A stretch of 64,000 nt of DNA. Origin: Histomonas meleagridis. Taxonomy: Eukaryota > Parabasalia > Tritrichomonadida > Dientamoebidae. The stretch is from the NCBI GenBank assembly GCA_020186115.1, contig WSYJ01000054.1:1-64000 (forward strand). Direction: 5' to 3'. A program made the translations under genes and the position numbers. The notes beneath the pieces were generated by a model, which was not told the origin of the DNA, searched no databases, and saw only the letters and a program-made list of their open reading frames with translations. Each line of letters starts with the position of its first letter. Position 1 is the stretch's first letter. Shown one piece after another: positions 61,199-64,000 of this stretch.

Positions 61199-63622
61199 TT
61201 ATTTACCGAAATCGATCAGTGGTATTGTTGTCATATCGTTACCGCTTTCCAACTTATTTGACGCGAACACTGAAATCCTTTTTCCGTCGGTGTTGAAAGC
61301 CTCCGCCAGACTCTTTGATAATTCGTTTAACTTTGTTCCCATCTCTACACCTAATCCTGGCTCCTCGTCGATGTACATTTGCATTGTTGCGAATACCGAC
61401 GGCAATCCGAATACTCTATCAGCGGCCTCCGGCGGCGGCGCAGTCGGCGGAACGATTCCGTATTTTCCACTTGTTGCGATGTACTCCGTCACCATCGACG
61501 CCAACGGGTCAACGGATGTATCTATTGTTGTTCGCGATGCCAATGTGAACAATGACGGCACTGTGTTAATGAAAGCTGTATCGAACAAAGAGTCATTAAT
61601 ATGATCATTAACTTTATATGGCGGGTTTATAATTCTCGTTTGGAAGTCGCCGTATAAAGTTAAGTATAAATATAATCGTTTATGTTGTGTACTGAATGGT
61701 CTTTTCCGTAACAAACGATTATTAATTCGTTTAACTTCATCATAATGACGAAATGGTATTAAGTCTTTGATCACTGAATTAAATGCTAAGATATGTGGCG
61801 ATAACATTAAACATTCGTAGAACCATAACATTTGTTCTGGATCATTAATTTCACATTTGTCGATATATACTTCAGCTATTGTTGGCGATTCACTTATGAA
61901 ATGTAAAAACTTTTTAGCGGCCGAATCTTGGATATAATTCGATGATATATTTATCGATGTTAACCCATAGATGTTAAATAACATATCAATTAATGAATCC
62001 ATGACATCGGGATTAGTAATAGTGCATACGTCACATAATGATAAACCCCAAAGTTCTCGTGTTGAAAAGAAGTTACTAAAATCGGTAAAACATTTCTCGA
62101 CTTCTTTCGAGAAACAACCAGAGATAGATAAGTGCATTAATTTATGTTGTGTGTTTTCATTCGTTAATGGAGTTTGAGTTTCTAAAAAGCGTAAAAACTC
62201 GTTAAATGATTTGGAATCGAATTTGTTATAACTCATATTTAACTCAGTGATTGATGGATGAAAACTTTCTAATGGTAATAAGTTAAAGAATTCATCCCAT
62301 GGAATAGTTAAATGTGTTTTGTCGAGTTCTAATACTAATGGAAACTTTCGTGAACGTCGACAAATTGTTGATAAGAATGATGACAATGAATTCGGTATCC
62401 AATTTGAGTCTCCAACATTTAAATGGATTAAGTTCTCTGGTAATGAATCATCTCGTAACATTACTTCTTGTCCATAATTACGTCGCATTGATAATCGTTG
62501 TAACTTATTATTAGTGTTGGATAACATTGTCATGAAATTACATATATCAATTCCACAGTTTTCGATTATTAATTGCCGTAATTCAATGGACTCTAAAATG
62601 TTCTTAATGAATGATATAATGGATATTTCACATTTCAAATCAATGAATCCAATTGTTGTGATTCCTGATAAAAATGTCGAATTCTCTAAACACTTTCGAA
62701 AGATTTGCATTAATTGCTCCGTTAAAATCGGCTTGACGCTCTTAAATATTATGGTGTTGATGGAATATGTAACTTGTTTCATGGACATTAAGAAATCAAT
62801 AACAAAGTTTGTCGAACAATGATTGATTCGAAGACAGTTCAAATGATTATATGTGTTACGTTTAACATGAATGCCTTTGAAATTGGCACTGTTATAACCT
62901 TTTAAGGTAATGCTAATGAGTTTGTTATAGTTGGAAAATGTCCACGTGATGATATTACCTAAGTTTTGTGGTGAAAAATCTTCAAGAATTATCGAAGAAA
63001 GATTTGGCTCAAGAGATAACGCAAAGAATAATGGCGTGGGTGATTTGATGGAAGCGCGTTGGAATTTAATTGACTTGTGCGGATTGGAATCATATTTATT
63101 TATTATTGATGATATGGTTGGATCAATATCTTGTGATTTGGAAACAGAGGCTGCAACGTATCGATGCAAAAGTATATGTGGTGGACGACTTTTTGGTGGA
63201 AGTTGACTATTTGCATCTGGTATTAAATTTAATCCTGTAACAGATTCAACATCAACATTCCAAGTAATATACTTGTATTGACGGTAAAGATTGGTCATAA
63301 GTTGGCCACTTTCTGGAAAGTTTAAAAGATAAACATTTTCACCATTTGAACTTTTAAATATAAGTTTTAATTCTTCTTGTGAACATGAACAACTTATTAA
63401 ATCAAAAATAGAAAGGACTGTCTCACGGTCATAACTAGAGCGAACACGTGATTTAGAAAATATATAAAGACAAGATTCAGTTAATAATACATACCTTTGC
63501 TTCTTCTTTTGTGAAATTACAAGGAAAACTTCACCAGCCCATTGCTGAGTTTCGCTTTTATCTACACATTGCTCAAGTAACTTTTGAGCAATTTCAGGTT
63601 TAAGTGGGATGAAAGAAGTCAT
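61199..63622 (-). CDS. CARMIL-like PH plus leucine-rich-repeat protein, second copy
   Basis: 807 residues. A PH-like N-terminus (about 1-120, with QQWAGEVFLVISQKKKQRYV and YKYITWNVDVES) precedes LRRs at about 130-620 (LQRLSMRRNYGQ, LIHLNVGDSNW, ITELNMSYNKFD, LTSINISSNYIQD). A tail follows with VPPTAPPPEAADR and a helical end. The layout matches the protein at 3455-5983, but the polyproline tail is much shorter. Together they are diverged paralogues. Codons near 61290-61560 (the tail) are notably more GC-rich than the rest of the gene. Confidence 0.78.
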   Translation of the reverse strand: MTSFIPLKPEIAQKLLEQCVDKSETQQWAGEVFLVISQKKKQRYVLLTESCLYIFSKSRVRSSYDRETVLSIFDLISCSCSQEELKLIFKSSNGENVYLLNFPESGQLMTNLYRQYKYITWNVDVESVTGLNLIPDANSQLPPKSRPPHILLHRYVAASVSKSQDIDPTISSIINKYDSNPHKSIKFQRASIKSPTPLFFALSLEPNLSSIILEDFSPQNLGNIITWTFSNYNKLISITLKGYNSANFKGIHVKRNTYNHLNCLRINHCSTNFVIDFLMSMKQVTYSINTIIFKSVKPILTEQLMQIFRKCLENSTFLSGITTIGFIDLKCEISIISFIKNILESIELRQLIIENCGIDICNFMTMLSNTNNKLQRLSMRRNYGQEVMLRDDSLPENLIHLNVGDSNWIPNSLSSFLSTICRRSRKFPLVLELDKTHLTIPWDEFFNLLPLESFHPSITELNMSYNKFDSKSFNEFLRFLETQTPLTNENTQHKLMHLSISGCFSKEVEKCFTDFSNFFSTRELWGLSLCDVCTITNPDVMDSLIDMLFNIYGLTSINISSNYIQDSAAKKFLHFISESPTIAEVYIDKCEINDPEQMLWFYECLMLSPHILAFNSVIKDLIPFRHYDEVKRINNRLLRKRPFSTQHKRLYLYLTLYGDFQTRIINPPYKVNDHINDSLFDTAFINTVPSLFTLASRTTIDTSVDPLASMVTEYIATSGKYGIVPPTAPPPEAADRVFGLPSVFATMQMYIDEEPGLGVEMGTKLNELSKSLAEAFNTDGKRISVFASNKLESGNDMTTIPLIDFGK

Positions 63623-63774
63623 TTTTTTGTTTTACAAAATAATTCATAAGTTTACATAAACGGCTTGGGGCGCCCTAAGTATGAAAAGAAAAAATATGGT
63701 ATTAAAAACATTTAGTAATTTTGTGAAATATCAAAAAATCTGACTAAAACCAAACTGTCAGAACCATACGTAAT

Positions 63775-63999
63775 TTATTCGCTTTCTTCGTTTTTGTTAT
63801 CTGGAAATTTTATATTCAGAAATGTTTGGACTTGACTTGCATAATATGCATGTGCTAGATCATCTGAACTTATGCTCTCGGGTTTATATGGGGTGTAATC
63901 TTTAATTTCATCCTTATCTGATGAAATGATTAAAGCTTCTTCTGGTGGAATTTTGTTCGCCCACTCAGATGAGTCGTATTTATCCGGGAGGTGTGTTGT
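63775..63999 (-). CDS. 3' end of a further gene, cut by the window edge
   Basis: The reverse strand is open from the right edge to a TAA at 63775-63777, giving at least 74 residues. The visible C-terminus contains DKYDSSEWANKIPPEEALII, then YTPYKPESISSDDLAHAYYA, and ends NKNEESE. The composition is protein-like: acidic, with no membrane segment. It is too short for a family call. It reads in the same direction as the CARMIL-like gene. Confidence 0.6.
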   Translation of the reverse strand, partial: TTHLPDKYDSSEWANKIPPEEALIISSDKDEIKDYTPYKPESISSDDLAHAYYASQVQTFLNIKFPDNKNEESE

Positions 64000-64000
64000 T

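Noticed and set aside
61290-61604. Plus-strand frames opposite the CARMIL-like tail
   Set aside because: The GC-richer codons of the real gene leave long open antisense frames; no independent support.

Overview
The window reads as nuclear DNA of an AT-rich protist, most likely a parabasalid (trichomonad) and probably Tritrichomonas-like. Evidence: single-exon genes with very short intergenic spaces; a small two-repeat MYB protein; a giant PH-BEACH-WD40 protein; a multi-membrane-segment class III cyclase; two PH/leucine-rich-repeat (CARMIL-like) proteins; a DUF3447/ankyrin gene; and relics of Maverick, mariner, hAT and Merlin-like transposons. The standard genetic code fits every gene. The species assignment is inference.

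Layout. 1-20.6 kb is mostly host genes: a GC-rich island at the left edge, a divergent pair (multi-span membrane protein and an unknown protein), a CARMIL-like protein, a small tail-anchored protein, an inverted-repeat foldback element, a secreted MRH-like protein, a decayed DUF3447/ankyrin gene, MYB, a stand-alone HxxxDG acyltransferase-like protein, tRNA-Pro(UGG), a strictly periodic ankyrin cassette array, an AK7-like axonemal protein and a Ras-family GTPase. About 21-32.8 kb and 36.4-40.8 kb form a transposon graveyard: Maverick packaging ATPase and HNH relics, a P/THAP9-like relic, two integrase-type elements, a long terminal-inverted-repeat element, hAT, tyrosine recombinase, Merlin-like and mariner relics. 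Between them lies an importin-beta-like gene (33.2-36.2 kb). From 41.1 kb to the right edge the window returns to dense host genes: BEACH protein, PB1-like protein, cyclase, UBE2G-type E2, PRMT, metacaspase-like protein, a helical unknown, a second CARMIL-like protein and the 3' end of one more gene.

Most notable signals. (1) An array of 18 ankyrin units at 14.3-17.1 kb. Most starts are exactly 170 bp apart. Every unit is open in the ankyrin frame, but the units are joined by AT-rich stretches of usually 80 bp that break the frame and lack constant GT-AG ends. (2) A 1,726-bp integrase-type transposon bounded by TG..CA inverted repeats and a perfect 16-bp direct repeat, with an older relative nearby flanked by a 13/15 match. 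(3) Two perfect hairpins inside the first element that share an ACTTTTTGA box with its ends and with some host promoters. (4) Several enzymes with altered catalytic residues: metacaspase His to Gln, PRMT double-E to double-D, AK7 P-loop without Gly-Lys, and a divergent cyclase.

The host genes do not form an operon or pathway. Recurring themes are membrane traffic and actin (BEACH, CARMIL-like, Ras), signalling (cyclase, PB1) and protein turnover or modification (E2, PRMT, metacaspase). Stop codons are often embedded in TAAA, which in Trichomonas vaginalis acts in polyadenylation; using that here is inference.
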